DNA from: an uncultured Duncaniella sp.
Lineage (GTDB): Bacteria; Bacteroidota; Bacteroidia; Bacteroidales; Muribaculaceae
Assembly (NCBI GenBank): GCA_910586665.1
Contig: CAJUIX010000027.1
Span: 1 to 44,521 of the forward strand
Direction of reading: 5' to 3'
Length of the DNA stretch: 44,521 bases
How positions within the stretch are numbered: position 1 is the first letter of the stretch; each line of letters begins with the position of its first letter. Position numbers and translations under genes: made by a program. Positions 1 through 7,317 of the stretch are shown piece by piece. Under the pieces are notes generated by a model. That model did no database searches. It was not told the DNA's origin and saw nothing but the letters and a program-made list of their open reading frames with translations.

Positions 1-51
1 ACAAACAAATGACATGCCTCATTATGTTAATTAATTTTTAAATCGTACTTA

Positions 52-225
52 GAGTTTAAAGTATAAAGTATATAAGTTAGTGTGGGATGAGGGGGAGGGT
101 TTAGTGGTGTGGATTAAAATATTTGGTTTGGGGCTAAGTAGGATGTTTAAAATCTCATGCTCAGGTTTAACTCTAAATTCTGAGCCAATCTCTACACTAA
201 CTTCTATACTCTATACTTTAAACTC
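52..225. repeat. Imperfect inverted repeat in an AT-rich intergenic stretch
   Basis: Positions 52-83 and 194-225 are 32-base inverted copies of each other with two mismatches, enclosing about 110 bases. The inner part has a short hairpin based on GCTCAG/CTGAGC. From 226 to 263 the sequence is a low-complexity run of CTAAA/CTTAAAC units that continues to the stop codon of the cation efflux gene. No gene is visible in 1-263. It could be a decayed non-autonomous mobile element or the transcript end of the minus-strand operon; the sequence alone does not decide. Confidence 0.5.
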
Positions 226-263
226 TATACTAAAATCTAAAATCTAAACCTTAAACCCAAACC

Positions 264-1184
264 TTAACCCTTAACAAACGGTTCCACATGGACATTGGTG
301 ATGATGTCGTTGCCGAAGTGGGTGCGGAGGGATTGTTCGACGGCGGAGGCTATCCTGTGGCCTTCGGCCACGTTGATGTCGGGGTCGACTTTGATGTGGG
401 TGTCGATAATCATTGAGTGGCCGTTGCGGCGGGTGCGGAGGCGGTGGTAGTCACGGACACCGTCGACCGACATGATAATCTCCCCTACTTTCTTGACCAT
501 ATCCGGGGGGAGGGAGCGCTCGAGGAGCTCGTTGACCGAGGGGAGGGCTATCTGTATGGCTGAGACAGCGATGAATACGGCTATGATGACGGAGGCAATC
601 GGGTCGACGATGCGCCAGTGGTCGCCGAGGAAGTAGGCCGCGGAGACGCCGATGAGAGTAGCGATTGATGAGATAGAGTCGCTGCGGTGGTGCCATGCGT
701 TGGCAATCAGCGAGCTGGAGTTGATGCGGCGACCGGCTGCGACGGTGTAGCGGTAGAGAAACTCCTTGCTCCCTATCGAGGCGAGGGCTATGATGATGGT
801 GTAGACGCCGGGACGGGGGAGCACCTCGCCGCGGAGCGAGGCTGTTATGCTTTCGACGCCAGCGATACCTATGCCGGCGGCCACGATGAGCAGCGCGAGG
901 GCTATGAGCAGCGAGGCGAAGGTCTCGAACTTGCCGTGGCCGTAGGGGTGGTGGGAGTCTGCGTTGCGGTAGGCTATGCTGACGAATACGAGTACTATGA
1001 GGTCTGTAGCGAAGTCGCTGAGGGAGTGGATACCGTCGGCGACAAGGGCGTCACTGTGCCCGATGATGCCGAAGACAATCTTCAGCACCATCAGGACAGC
1101 GTTTACCCAAAAGCCGAGCCATGTGACGCGGCGTATCAGGTGGACGTTATTTAGATTTTTGTCCGTAATAGGCTCCGGGGCCAT
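264..1184 (-). CDS. Cation diffusion facilitator (CDF) family efflux transporter
   Basis: A 306-residue inner-membrane protein expected to export divalent cations such as Zn, Fe or Mn in exchange for protons. Several hydrophobic segments fill the first ~220 residues and a soluble ~80-residue C-terminal domain follows, as is usual for CDF proteins. The two HxxxD metal-site motifs are present (H53-D57 in the second membrane segment, H165-D169 in the fifth), with the conserved DSHHPYGHGKFE stretch between them. The gene start overlaps the end of araD by 38 bases, so the two are probably co-transcribed and coupled; a functional link is not obvious. The metal cannot be assigned from sequence. Confidence 0.9.
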   Translation of the reverse strand: MAPEPITDKNLNNVHLIRRVTWLGFWVNAVLMVLKIVFGIIGHSDALVADGIHSLSDFATDLIVLVFVSIAYRNADSHHPYGHGKFETFASLLIALALLIVAAGIGIAGVESITASLRGEVLPRPGVYTIIIALASIGSKEFLYRYTVAAGRRINSSSLIANAWHHRSDSISSIATLIGVSAAYFLGDHWRIVDPIASVIIAVFIAVSAIQIALPSVNELLERSLPPDMVKKVGEIIMSVDGVRDYHRLRTRRNGHSMIIDTHIKVDPDINVAEGHRIASAVEQSLRTHFGNDIITNVHVEPFVKG

Positions 1185-1839
1185 GTTTGCGGCTGTAATG
1201 TTTTTCGATAAGGAGTGGATTCATGGTCAGGTGGGGGTTGAGACCGTAGGCGATATATGCCATTTTGGCCACCTGCTCCATGACGACGGCGTTGTGGACG
1301 GCGTCGGCGGGATTCTTGCCCCATGCGAAGGGACCGTGGTTCTTGACGAGGACTCCGGGGGTGTCCATCGGGTTCATGCCCTCGAAGCGCTTGATGATCA
1401 CGTTGCCTGTCTCAAGCTCGTATTCACCTTTCACCTCAGCCTCCGTCATGTCGGCTGTGCAGGGGATGTCGCCGTGGAAGTAGTCGGCGTGGGTTGTGCC
1501 GATGTTGGGGATGTTGAGCCCGGCCTGTGACCATGCGGTGGCGTAGGTAGAGTGGGTGTGGACGATGCCGCCGATTTCGGGGAAGGCGCGGTAGAGCGCG
1601 AGGTGGGTCGGGGTGTCGGAGGAGGGGCGGAGCTCGCCTTCCACGACGTTGCCGTCGAGGTCGACGACAACCATGTCGTCGGACTGCATGGCGTCATAGT
1701 CGAGTCCGCTGGGCTTGATGACCACCAGGCGTGTCTCGGGGTCTATGCCGGACACGTTGCCCCAGGTGTAGATGACCAATCCGTGCTTCACAAGCTCGAT
1801 ATTGGCCCTGAATACCTTTTCTTTGAGTTCTTTAAGCAT
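1147..1839 (-). CDS. araD: L-ribulose-5-phosphate 4-epimerase
   Basis: A 230-residue cytoplasmic class II aldolase-family enzyme converting L-ribulose 5-phosphate to D-xylulose 5-phosphate in arabinose catabolism. It follows the E. coli AraD pattern closely along its full length: TWGNVSG near residue 25, PSSDTPTH (acidic residue D75), zinc ligands H94 and H96 in GGIVHTHS, H168 in KNHGPFAWG, and the C-terminal HGPGAYYGQ. That similarity favours AraD over the related fuculose-phosphate aldolase FucA, although fucose genes lie nearby. No araA or araB is in the window. The start at 1839 is the natural one; I found no clear promoter upstream. Confidence 0.93.
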   Translation of the reverse strand: MLKELKEKVFRANIELVKHGLVIYTWGNVSGIDPETRLVVIKPSGLDYDAMQSDDMVVVDLDGNVVEGELRPSSDTPTHLALYRAFPEIGGIVHTHSTYATAWSQAGLNIPNIGTTHADYFHGDIPCTADMTEAEVKGEYELETGNVIIKRFEGMNPMDTPGVLVKNHGPFAWGKNPADAVHNAVVMEQVAKMAYIAYGLNPHLTMNPLLIEKHYSRKHGPGAYYGQKSK

Positions 1840-1971
1840 ATTTGTTCAGAATGTAATGTTTTGTGTATGTGGTTAGATTCTGTCTGCGTAGCTTTGGATT
1901 GGTAAAAATAGGCATTATTGCACAAACATGCAAAAAAATCACTGACAATTCGGTCTTTTGTCAAAATATGC

Positions 1972-2019
1972 GAGGATGCCGCAGTCCCTTGCCTGTTGGC
2001 TATGGGGCGCGGCATCCTC
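1972..2019. terminator. GC-rich hairpin between the M56 gene and araD
   Basis: GAGGATGCCGC (1972-1982) pairs perfectly with GCGGCATCCTC (2009-2019) across a 26-base loop. It lies 40 bases beyond the stop of the minus-strand M56 gene, so it may end that transcript. No U-run follows. The GGATGCCGC core recurs at 3995, so it may instead belong to a repeat family. The rest of 1840-2058 holds nothing I can identify. Confidence 0.45.
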
Positions 2020-2058
2020 TCAGGTATGCGGGCTGTTTCTTGGCGTGATGTGTGTCGG

Positions 2059-3408
2059 TTATTTCTTGTCAGTGGCGGTTTTGTCGGAGCCGGAGGTCAT
2101 GGAGAAGGTGATGGGGAGCGTATAGGTCACATTTACAGGCTTGCCGTCAATTTTGCCGGGAGTCCATTTGCCGGATGTCGACTTAATGGCGTCGATTGCT
2201 GCCTGGTTCAGTGCCTCGATGTCCGATTTGCGCATAAGGTTGAAATCGCAAACAGTACCATCGGCCTTTATAACGAACTGGACGAGGACTCTGACCTTCT
2301 TGTCGAGCTTCACGTCTTTGGGAAATACGATGTGGCGGCCTACCCATCTCATAAGTTCGGCTTCTCCGCCTTCAAACTGAGGCTTGACTTCTGATGTTGC
2401 ATGTGCTTCATTTTCGGTTCCGTCAGTTGCGGGAGCTTCGATGTCGGCAGGCCGGGATATTTCAGAGGGAGCGCCAGCGGAGGCAGGTGAGGGGTCGGTC
2501 ACGGGGGTGTTCATGGCGCTTACGGGGAGCATTGCTGCTATGGCAAATGCGGCGGCCAGCGAGGGGATGAGTGCGAGGGTGCGCAGTGCGCCGCCGAGTC
2601 GCGATGTGGAGTTGGTGTGCATCATTGTGATACGGTTTTTAAGTGAACTGTTATTTAGATTATTGGCCAATAAATCAAAGCGTTGTCCGACGGCTGTGCG
2701 GATGAGCAGCATCTGGTAGTCGGCGGCCGGGTAGCCCTCTTGGATGACGGCTGTGTCGGCCTCGAACTCATGGATTTCGCGCAGCGAGTCGCGGAGGATG
2801 TAGGCCGCGGGGTTAAACCAGTTTAGCGCCGTTACAATTTCGGCTGCCAGCTGCTCGGCCCAGTGGTGGCGGCGGCAGTGTGCGTGCTCGTGGCAGACGG
2901 CCATTTCGAGGTCGCGCCCCTCGAGTGTGTCTGGGACGAAAATCATACCCGCGAAGCTGCACGGGACTATCTCGCTGTGCGAGTGGACGCGCACTTCGAT
3001 GCCGCGGACCTCCGTCACGAGTGAATCGGCGGCGAGGAGGCTCATCCTGCGGCATGAGAGGGCTATGCGTCCGAGTGTCAGCAGGAGGCCGAGGCAGTAG
3101 ACGGCGGTGGCTCCGCGGAGGATGAGGCTGAGATCGGGGAGCCATCTTTGTTCGGTGGCCGTCGCCGCGGCTCCGGCGCCTGTGGCGTCGGCGGCTATGG
3201 CTGTCGGGGCGCCGACCTTGATGTGCATGTCGCTGCCGGGGAGGAGGATGACGAGGGCTGTGAGGGCGCCGAGGATATAGATTGCGGCGATTGCTGCATG
3301 GTTCCAGGTGGTGATGCCCGATTTCTCCATGAAGAGCTTGTAGGCGGCCAGTCCGAGGAGGAGAAAGACTGTGAGGAGGATTGACCAGCTGAAGATGCCT
3401 GTGATCAT
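2059..3408 (-). CDS. M56 family (BlaR1-like) membrane metallopeptidase with TonB-like C-terminal domain
   Basis: A 449-residue inner-membrane protein related to the BlaR1/MecR1 sensor peptidases. Hydrophobic segments lie near residues 5-24, 38-57 and 97-113. The zinc peptidase motif HEHAH (HExxH) is at 173-177, with the second conserved motif HEFEAD at 213-218. A further hydrophobic segment is near 275-295, followed by a low-complexity Pro/Ala/Ser stretch and a C-terminal TonB-type domain (about 345-440) where BlaR1 has its beta-lactam sensor. It overlaps blaI-like 3405-3782 by the ATGA junction, so the peptidase probably inactivates that repressor. What it senses is unknown; nothing here indicates beta-lactams. 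Confidence 0.88.
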   Translation of the reverse strand: MITGIFSWSILLTVFLLLGLAAYKLFMEKSGITTWNHAAIAAIYILGALTALVILLPGSDMHIKVGAPTAIAADATGAGAAATATEQRWLPDLSLILRGATAVYCLGLLLTLGRIALSCRRMSLLAADSLVTEVRGIEVRVHSHSEIVPCSFAGMIFVPDTLEGRDLEMAVCHEHAHCRRHHWAEQLAAEIVTALNWFNPAAYILRDSLREIHEFEADTAVIQEGYPAADYQMLLIRTAVGQRFDLLANNLNNSSLKNRITMMHTNSTSRLGGALRTLALIPSLAAAFAIAAMLPVSAMNTPVTDPSPASAGAPSEISRPADIEAPATDGTENEAHATSEVKPQFEGGEAELMRWVGRHIVFPKDVKLDKKVRVLVQFVIKADGTVCDFNLMRKSDIEALNQAAIDAIKSTSGKWTPGKIDGKPVNVTYTLPITFSMTSGSDKTATDKK

Positions 3409-3782
3409 GATTGGTTGTCGTTTTTGTTCTGTGATTCGACGAGGCGGATTAGCTCGCGCACCTGCTCGTCGGTGAGCGATTCTTTTTTCACGAGGGTGGA
3501 GACGACGTTGAAGACTGATGAGGAGAAGTATTTCTTCACGACGCCGGTCAGGGCGGAGGCGGAGTAGTCCTCGCGGCTGACGAGGGGCTTGTAGATGAAG
3601 GACGCCCCGTTTTTTTCATGTGTGAGGAAGCCTTTCTGCTCCAGGAGTCTCACGAAGGTGGAGACAGTGTTGAAGTGGGGCTTGGGTTCGGGCATGAGGT
3701 CGATTATCTGGCGGACATAGAGGGGGCCATTGTCCCAGAAGTAGGTCATTATCTCTTCTTCTTTGTCGGTGAGCTTTTTCAT
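3405..3782 (-). CDS. BlaI/MecI/CopY family transcriptional repressor
   Basis: A 125-residue winged-helix repressor of the penicillinase-repressor family. The N-terminal 70 residues form the DNA-binding domain, with the recognition region around HFNTVSTFVRLLEQKGF (36-52), and the C-terminal ~45 residues are the dimerisation helices where the partner peptidase normally cuts. Its stop overlaps the start of the M56 gene (ATGA), giving a two-gene operon. Three matching palindromes lie directly upstream over the promoter, so autorepression is strongly suggested. The family role is established; the signal and other targets are not visible. Confidence 0.92.
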   Translation of the reverse strand: MKKLTDKEEEIMTYFWDNGPLYVRQIIDLMPEPKPHFNTVSTFVRLLEQKGFLTHEKNGASFIYKPLVSREDYSASALTGVVKKYFSSSVFNVVSTLVKKESLTDEQVRELIRLVESQNKNDNQS

Positions 3783-3783
3783 A

Positions 3784-3852
3784 AACTAAAAGTTTTAGTT
3801 ATGCGGCAAAGGTAACTAAATGTTTTAGTTCTGCAAACTATATCTTTTAGTT
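3784..3852. promoter_or_regulatory. Three BlaI-type operators upstream of the repressor gene
   Basis: Three 17-base near-palindromes of the form AACTAwAnnTTTTAGTT lie at 3784-3800, 3814-3830 and 3836-3852. Each is AACT...AGTT with a single central base. Their centres (3792, 3822, 3844) are 30 and 22 bases apart, close to whole helical turns. Copies two and three cover the promoter and copy one lies over the likely transcript start. This is the arrangement expected of an autorepressed blaI-family operon. Confidence 0.82.
3807..3837 (-). promoter_or_regulatory. Promoter of the BlaI/M56 operon
   Basis: Read on the minus strand, TTTG (3837-3834) and TACCTTTG (3814-3807) are separated by 19 bases, matching the Bacteroidetes -33/-7 consensus TTTG-N19-21-TAnnTTTG. 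The transcript would begin near 3801, about 20 bases before the start codon at 3782. Two operators overlap these elements. Confidence 0.75.
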
Positions 3853-3886
3853 TTAACATAAATTAATATTCTGGCCCGTTTGGCAT

Positions 3887-3902
3887 ACGCCGCGCGCGGC
3901 GT
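3887..3902. repeat. 16-base perfect GC palindrome
   Basis: ACGCCGCGCGCGGCGT is its own reverse complement and is followed by CCCTAC. The CGCGGCGTCCyTA core recurs at about 4024 and 9376, so this looks like a member of a dispersed palindromic repeat family. It lies upstream of the BlaI operon. Confidence 0.5.
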
Positions 3903-3994
3903 CCCTACATCCGGCATGTTTTGCAACACTACTCATCAACAATCTCCATTGACGATAATGGCCGGGTAAACAAGCTGTGACATGTATAATACTG

Positions 3995-4032
3995 GGATGC
4001 CGCGTGCGGTGAGATTTATGCACGCGGCGTCC
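3995..4032. terminator. Hairpin downstream of hcp, related to the GC palindrome family
   Basis: GGATGCCGCGTGC (3995-4007) pairs with GCACGCGGCGTCC (4020-4032) with one G-T pair and a 12-base loop. It lies about 70 bases past the hcp stop on the minus strand and could end that transcript. It shares the GGAyGCCGCG core with the hairpins at 1972 and 9336. Confidence 0.45.
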
Positions 4033-4099
4033 TTATAGATTGCAATAGCACCTTCGCTTTATCAGAGTGTATAAGGTGTTTTTTATCAGTATGCTGTTT

Positions 4100-5743
4100 T
4101 TATCCGATCATCTTTTTTATGTCCTCGTCGACGGTGGTGATGGTGCCTATGTGGAATTTGTCCTGTAGGACTTTGAGGATGTCGGGAGTAAAGAAGGCTG
4201 GCAGGGTGGGGCCTGTGTGGATGTCCTTCACACCGAGAGCGAGGAGGGCGAGGAGGACAATTACGGCCTTCTGTTCGTACCAGGCGATGTTGTAGACAAT
4301 CGGGAGTTCGTTCACATCTTTCAGGCCGAGAGCGTCGCGCAGTGCGAGGGCTATGCGGACGAGTGAATAGGAATCGTTGCACTGGCCGGCGTCGAGCACT
4401 CGGGGCACTCCTTCGATGTCGCCCAGCGGGAGCTTGTTGTAGCGATATTTCGCACAGCCGGCGGTGAGAATCACACAGTCTTGAGGAAGAGCCTCAGCAA
4501 ACTTTGTATAGTAGTCGCGCGAAGGGAAGCGTCCGTCACAGCCGGCCATGACTACGAATTTGCGTAGCTTGCCACGCTGGATCAGGTCGAGAATCTTCGG
4601 GGCGAGGGCTATGACCTGGTGGTGGGCGAAGCCGCCGATGATTTCGCCCTTCTCGATTTCGGTCGGAGGCGGGCACTGCTGCGCGCGGGCAATCAGTTCG
4701 GAGAAGTCCTTTGGCGCTCCGTCCTTCCCGTCGGGGATGTGGTGGGTGCCGGGCATCCCTACGACCCCTGTCGTGTAGACGCGGTCAAGGTAGGTGCAGT
4801 TTTTCTTAGGTGGCACGATGCAGTTGGAGGTGAAGAGGAAGACTCCGTTGAATTTTTCAAACTCGTCGGTCTGCTTCCACCATGCGTTGCCATAGTTGCC
4901 GGCGAAGTGTGGATATTTCTTGAAGGCGGGATAGTACTGTCCGGGGAGCATCTCGGAGTGTGTGTAGACATCGACACCCTTCTCCTTCGTCTGCTCAAGA
5001 AGCTCTTCGAGGTCCTTTAGGTCGTGTCCGCTGATGAGGATGCCGGGACGGTCGCGCACGCCGAGGTCCACCTTGGTGATTTCTGGGTTGCCGTAGGTCT
5101 CGGTGTTGGCCTTGTCGAGGAGGGCCATAACCTTGACACCTCCCTCACCTACATTGAGGACGAGAGAGAAGAGCTCGTCGACGCTTGCATCGGGGCGCGC
5201 GGTCTCAGCCATAGCGTTTTCGATAATGGCGTAGACGTCGTCATCCTCATATCCGAGGTTGGCGGCGTGTCGGGCGTAGGCGGCCATGCCCTTGCAGCCG
5301 TAGATTGCGAGCTGCTTCAGGCCGCGTATGTCCTCGTTGTGCTCGGCGAGGACGCCGGTGAAGGCTTCGGCTTTCCCATATTCTTCGGGACGGGCGTAGA
5401 ATTCAACTTCGGGAAGGTCGGGGAGGCTTATGCCTTGCTTCTTGGCCGTGCCGGCGAGGATGTTTTTAAGCTCGAAGGCGCGGTTGATGTAGCCGTCAAG
5501 CGAATCGTTGTCGAAATTGGCGTTGGTTATGGTGGTGAACAGCGCGTCGATGATGAGATGGCTTGCCTCGCGCGACGGCTCCCCCTTCTCGCGGAGGGCG
5601 CGGTTGATGAGCGAAAGGCCGCGGACGGCATAGAGGAGGAGGTCCATGCGGGCCGATGTCTCAGGCTTCTTGCCGCATACTCCGAGGATATTGCATCCTT
5701 TGCCGCGGGCTGTCTCCTGACATTGGTAACAAAACATTTCCAT
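4100..5743 (-). CDS. hcp: Hydroxylamine reductase / hybrid-cluster protein
   Basis: A 547-residue cytoplasmic iron-sulfur protein; the family reduces hydroxylamine and is tied to nitric oxide detoxification and protein S-nitrosylation. The N-terminal cysteines C5, C8, C17 and C23 give CX2CX8CX5C, the spacing of the class I (strict-anaerobe) type. All expected hybrid-cluster ligand motifs can be seen: SGHDL, YTHSEM, TSNCIVPP, AGCDGR, TAGCAKYRY, DAGQCNDSY and WYEQKA. The length is normal. It is transcribed alone; no hcr reductase gene is next to it. A 19-base palindrome about 70 bases upstream might bind a regulator. Confidence 0.95.
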   Translation of the reverse strand: MEMFCYQCQETARGKGCNILGVCGKKPETSARMDLLLYAVRGLSLINRALREKGEPSREASHLIIDALFTTITNANFDNDSLDGYINRAFELKNILAGTAKKQGISLPDLPEVEFYARPEEYGKAEAFTGVLAEHNEDIRGLKQLAIYGCKGMAAYARHAANLGYEDDDVYAIIENAMAETARPDASVDELFSLVLNVGEGGVKVMALLDKANTETYGNPEITKVDLGVRDRPGILISGHDLKDLEELLEQTKEKGVDVYTHSEMLPGQYYPAFKKYPHFAGNYGNAWWKQTDEFEKFNGVFLFTSNCIVPPKKNCTYLDRVYTTGVVGMPGTHHIPDGKDGAPKDFSELIARAQQCPPPTEIEKGEIIGGFAHHQVIALAPKILDLIQRGKLRKFVVMAGCDGRFPSRDYYTKFAEALPQDCVILTAGCAKYRYNKLPLGDIEGVPRVLDAGQCNDSYSLVRIALALRDALGLKDVNELPIVYNIAWYEQKAVIVLLALLALGVKDIHTGPTLPAFFTPDILKVLQDKFHIGTITTVDEDIKKMIG

Positions 5744-5812
5744 AGATGTAAAATCGGTGGTTTAAGGATATAATTTGGATAGTTGTTCGTTTGTGGGTAT
5801 AGTCTGTGTGAC

Positions 5813-5831
5813 TGAAAATTGTAGATTTTCA
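5813..5831. promoter_or_regulatory. Candidate operator between hcp and the DUF488 gene
   Basis: TGAAAAT (5813-5819) and ATTTTCA (5825-5831) form an inverted repeat with a 5-base spacer in the divergent intergenic region. hcp genes are often controlled by Crp/Fnr-type regulators responding to nitrosative stress, and the symmetry would suit one, but the half-site does not match a consensus I know. No convincing -7 element was found for hcp. Confidence 0.3.
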
Positions 5832-5893
5832 TGAGTTAAACCACCAAGGCTGCATCATTGTTTATATATGGAACGTGAAAAAATGTTTTAACC

Positions 5894-6250
5894 ATGACCG
5901 ATATCAAGCTTAAACGGGCTTATGACCCTGAAGATGCCGCCGACGGCTACAGAATCTATATCGACCGGCTTTGGCCGCGCGGACTTTCGCACGAAACGTT
6001 CCACTACGACGAGTGGGACAAGGACATCGCGCCCTCGACGGAGCTGCGCGAGTGGTTCCACGCCGACCCCGAGGGGCGCTGGTCCGAATTTGAGAGGCGC
6101 TACGCCGCCGAGCTTGCGGCCAACCCCGCTTTCGAGGCTTTAAAAAAGAGTGTAGATGCCAAAAATAAGGTAACGCTGCTCTACTCATCGCATGACCATG
6201 AGCACAACAATGCCGTCGTAGTCGCATCGCTGCTCTCGAAGGAGGGTTGA
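5894..6250 (+). CDS. DUF488 family protein
   Basis: A 118-residue soluble protein of the DUF488 (YeaO-like) family, recognised by the N-terminal pattern RAYDPEDAADGYRIYIDRLWPRG, the central DIAPSTELREWF and the C-terminal LLYSSHDHEHNNA. Family members are small cytoplasmic proteins of unproven function, sometimes found near stress or redox genes. It is divergent from hcp. The start at 5894 gives the full family length. No function is claimed. Confidence 0.85.
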   Translation: MTDIKLKRAYDPEDAADGYRIYIDRLWPRGLSHETFHYDEWDKDIAPSTELREWFHADPEGRWSEFERRYAAELAANPAFEALKKSVDAKNKVTLLYSSHDHEHNNAVVVASLLSKEG

Positions 6251-6300
6251 AAGGGCGGAAGCGACAATGTCGCGGCTCGTGCGACAATAAATGTTAACAC

Positions 6301-6333
6301 TTGCGGGGCGTATTCCTAAAATTTGTAACTTTG
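6301..6333 (+). promoter_or_regulatory. Promoter of the aldo/keto reductase operon
   Basis: TTG (6301-6303), 22 bases, then TAACTTTG (6326-6333), an exact -7 element. The transcript would begin near 6338, giving a leader of about 35 bases before the start codon at 6373. Confidence 0.65.
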
Positions 6334-6372
6334 CGGTAGAATCAATCACTATACCTTAAAAAGATTACAGAT

Positions 6373-7305
6373 ATGGAATATCATGAAATAGGAAAAACCG
6401 GCATGAAGGTGTCGGCGCTGAGTTTCGGTGCATCGTCACTCGGCGCAGTGTTCCACGATATAGACGAGCCGCGCGCCTTAGAGGCAGTCTATGCCGCCGT
6501 CGACGGCGGCATGAACTTCATAGATGTGTCGCCCTACTACGGCCACTACAAGGCTGAGACCGTGCTCGGCAAGGCGCTCCGCAACATCCCGCGTGAGAAG
6601 TATTACCTCTCGACAAAGGTGGGCCGCTACGGCAAGGACGGCGTCAACACCTGGGACTATTCGGCCAAGCGCGCCAAGGAGAGCGTCTATGAAAGCATGG
6701 AGCGCCTCGGCATCGACCATATCGACCTTATAAATGTGCACGACATAGAGTTCGCCGACCTCGACCAGGTGGTCGGCGAGACCCTTCCCGCCCTCGTCGA
6801 GCTGAGGGAACAGGGTTTGGTGAGCCATGTCGGTATTACGGACCTGCAGTTGGAGAATATAAAGTGGGTGGTAGAGCACGCGCCTGAGGGAATGGTGGAG
6901 ACTGTGATGAACTTCTGCCACTACACCCTCAACGACGACAAGCTCACCGACTTCCTCGACCTCTTCGAGTCCAAGGGCATCGGCGTGATCAGCGCGTCGC
7001 CATTCTCGATGGGTCTGCTGTCGAAGCGCGGTGTCCCCGCATGGCACCCCGCTCCGAAGCCCCTCGTCGAGGTCTGCAAGAAGGCCGCTGAACACTGCGA
7101 GTCCAAGGGCTATCCTATCGAGAAGCTCGCCGTGCAGTATGCCATAAGCAATCCACGCGTGGCCACTACGCTTTTCAGCTCGGCCAATCCCGACAATGTG
7201 CGCCGCAACCTCGCGCTCATCGAGGAGCCGATGGACGAGCAGCTTGTCCGTGAGGTTCGTGAAATCATCGGTGACCAGTTCCGCGTGAGCTGGGCCAATT
7301 CCTAA
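6373..7305 (+). CDS. Aldo/keto reductase, probable L-fucose (aldose 1-)dehydrogenase
   Basis: A 310-residue cytoplasmic TIM-barrel oxidoreductase. The catalytic tetrad is complete: D51 and Y56 in FIDVSPYYG, K82 in STKVGRYG and H123 in NVHDIEF. The sequence style is that of the L-galactose / D-threo-aldose 1-dehydrogenase group, which oxidises the anomeric carbon of L-fucose, L-galactose or D-arabinose to the lactone with NAD(P). The next gene, 12 bases downstream, is a lactonase-like amidohydrolase, which fits a lactone product. The whole operon converges on fucI-mutarotase-fucP. The substrate is inferred from context; other aldoses remain possible. Confidence 0.82.
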   Translation: MEYHEIGKTGMKVSALSFGASSLGAVFHDIDEPRALEAVYAAVDGGMNFIDVSPYYGHYKAETVLGKALRNIPREKYYLSTKVGRYGKDGVNTWDYSAKRAKESVYESMERLGIDHIDLINVHDIEFADLDQVVGETLPALVELREQGLVSHVGITDLQLENIKWVVEHAPEGMVETVMNFCHYTLNDDKLTDFLDLFESKGIGVISASPFSMGLLSKRGVPAWHPAPKPLVEVCKKAAEHCESKGYPIEKLAVQYAISNPRVATTLFSSANPDNVRRNLALIEEPMDEQLVREVREIIGDQFRVSWANS

Positions 7306-7317
7306 CGCATCGAAGCA

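Noticed and set aside
226..275. Telomere-like CTTAAACC/CCTTAACCC repeats
   Set aside because: They are short, irregular and run into a coding region; this is not a replicon end, only low-complexity sequence.
1147..1839. Fuculose-phosphate aldolase (FucA) completing the fucose pathway
   Set aside because: The sequence follows AraD through its whole length, including the C-terminal HGPGAYYGQ, so the epimerase call is preferred.
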